Assembly (NCBI GenBank): GCA_017940105.1
Contig: JAGAZG010000197.1
Coordinates: forward strand, 1 to 6,644
Direction of reading: 5' to 3'
Length of the DNA: 6,644 nt
From: Mailhella sp.
GTDB taxonomy: Bacteria; Desulfobacterota; Desulfovibrionia; Desulfovibrionales; Desulfovibrionaceae
The translations under genes and the position numbers were made by a program. This document shows positions 5,992 to 6,644 of the stretch, one piece after another. The first letter of the stretch is position 1; each line of letters starts with the position of its first letter. The notes under the pieces are model-generated. The model saw only the letters and a program-made list of their open reading frames with translations. It did not search any database and had not been told where the DNA came from.

Positions 5992-6001
5992 TTTATGGCT
6001 A

Positions 6002-6643
6002 TCAGTTTTGACGTACCCAGATAACGGGCTTCATTAAACCGCCTCCAGTAATAACCATGCTGTTGCCATTAAGCTGGCACTCCCAGACCAGTGTGCGGCC
6101 GGCGGCTTTGCCGCTGAGCATGTTCTGGGTCAGCTGCCCGTTGGAATACGTGTAGGTGGAGCGTTCGAGCTCACTGCCGTTAAAGTATACAATGCAGAGG
6201 TTTTCAGTAAAGACCATGACCATGTAGAAGTTGCCGCTGTTGGAAGCGCATGTCCAGCGGCCCAGGAGAGGACTCGGCTGCGCCATGGGCTGCTGCTGAG
6301 GCTGTCCCCATCCTGGTTGCTGCGGTTGCGGCTGGCCCCATCCGCCAGGCTGCTGAGGCTGCTGCCATGTTCCGCCCTGTCCGCCTTGCTGTGGCATCTG
6401 CTGCCGCAGCAGCCGTATCGATCTGCCCAGAATAAGAGTATTGCCTTGCAAGGCATAGGTATACGAAACCGATTTGCCTGTCTGCAGATGCATGTTGATC
6501 TTGTTGCCGGCAATGTTCCATGTGCCGAAGGTCTGCTGGCCATTCATGTTCAAGCCGCAGGAATTGCCGTTGAACATGAGAATGATGCTGACAGAGCCGT
6601 CAGTACCAGCCCAGGTGCCTTGCAGCGCCTGATACGGATTGAT
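6002..6643 (-). CDS. Duplicated beta-rich domain protein with Gln/Pro/Gly/Trp linker (partial)
   Basis: The frame stays open to the window edge, so the N-terminus is missing; an ATG at 6577 is internal to the first domain and is not the start. The visible 213 residues hold two copies of one domain. Copy 1 (about 7-81) begins L-Q-G-T-W, and copy 2 (about 126-212) begins L-L-G-R-W. Both continue with a strand ending in Phe, then Asn-x-Cys, an Asn-Gly turn, a Leu-x-Gly-Asn turn and a final Arg-Gln. The pattern suggests a small beta barrel or lipocalin-like sheet. The domains are joined by a flexible linker (about 82-125) of Gln, Pro, Gly and Trp. One cysteine per copy sits at the same place. I do not recognise a named family. 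Location is probably envelope or secreted, but the signal region is outside the window. A terminator follows the stop. Confidence 0.8.
   Translation of the reverse strand: MNPYQALQGTWAGTDGSVSIILMFNGNSCGLNMNGQQTFGTWNIAGNKINMHLQTGKSVSYTYALQGNTLILGRSIRLLRQQMPQQGGQGGTWQQPQQPGGWGQPQPQQPGWGQPQQQPMAQPSPLLGRWTCASNSGNFYMVMVFTENLCIVYFNGSELERSTYTYSNGQLTQNMLSGKAAGRTLVWECQLNGNSMVITGGGLMKPVIWVRQN
6284..6367 (-). repeat. Three Trp-led 9-10 residue tandem repeats in the linker
   Basis: On the minus strand this codes for three successive units starting with Trp: Trp-Gln-Gln-Pro-Gln-Gln-Pro-Gly-Gly, then Trp-Gly-Gln-Pro-Gln-Pro-Gln-Gln-Pro-Gly, then Trp-Gly-Gln-Pro-Gln-Gln-Gln-Pro. The DNA units are 27-30 bases and similar (CAGCCTCAGCAG recurs), so the copy number could vary by slippage between strains without breaking the frame. 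Confidence 0.7.
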
Positions 6644-6644
6644 C

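Noticed and set aside
6130..6543. Alternative minus-strand frames of 137 and 105 codons and a plus-strand Ala-rich frame over the Gln/Pro linker
   Set aside because: They are by-products of the repetitive CAG/CCG-rich linker DNA; only the chosen frame shows the duplicated domain.

Overview
The window looks like an ordinary chromosomal stretch of a Gram-negative, respiratory or sulfidogenic-type bacterium. Exported proteins, a lipoprotein and a periplasmic-binding-protein-dependent transporter support Gram-negative. A Desulfovibrio/Bilophila-like host would fit the combination of a tripartite tricarboxylate transporter, a DsrE-like protein and a secreted ankyrin protein, but that placement is a low-confidence guess from gene content. 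I see no rRNA, tRNA, CRISPR array, transposase or phage gene.

Region 1 (1-3304, + strand) is the tail of an uptake and catabolism operon. It holds the C-terminus of a TctC-type periplasmic binding protein, a strong intercistronic hairpin, the small membrane subunit TctB, the large membrane subunit TctA, and a PdxA-family dehydrogenase whose GTG start overlaps the tctA stop. Together they suggest import of a small (hydroxy)carboxylate followed by intracellular oxidation of a phosphorylated derivative. Two positions that contact substrate in canonical PdxA appear replaced, so this is probably a catabolic paralogue and not the vitamin B6 enzyme. No kinase to make the phosphorylated substrate is visible; it may lie upstream of the window.

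Region 2 (3305-5118) holds a convergent, minus-strand gene for a probable lipoprotein with an unrecognised N-terminal domain and about six ankyrin repeats. Its likely promoter lies at 4945-4973. Between this gene and the next is a divergent regulatory region with a two-part direct repeat (5034-5056 and 5074-5099).

Region 3 (5119-5582) is a single DsrE/DsrF-like gene without any cysteine, ending in a textbook bidirectional terminator.

Region 4 (5588-6644, minus strand) holds two genes of unknown function. One encodes a small secreted cysteine-containing protein. Upstream of it, running off the window, is a gene for a protein with two copies of a beta-rich domain joined by a Gln/Pro/Gly/Trp-rich repeat linker. 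A terminator hairpin sits directly against the ribosome binding site of the small secreted gene. I found no clearly novel multi-gene system. The most interesting points are the altered PdxA-like enzyme, the duplicated-domain protein and the ankyrin lipoprotein.
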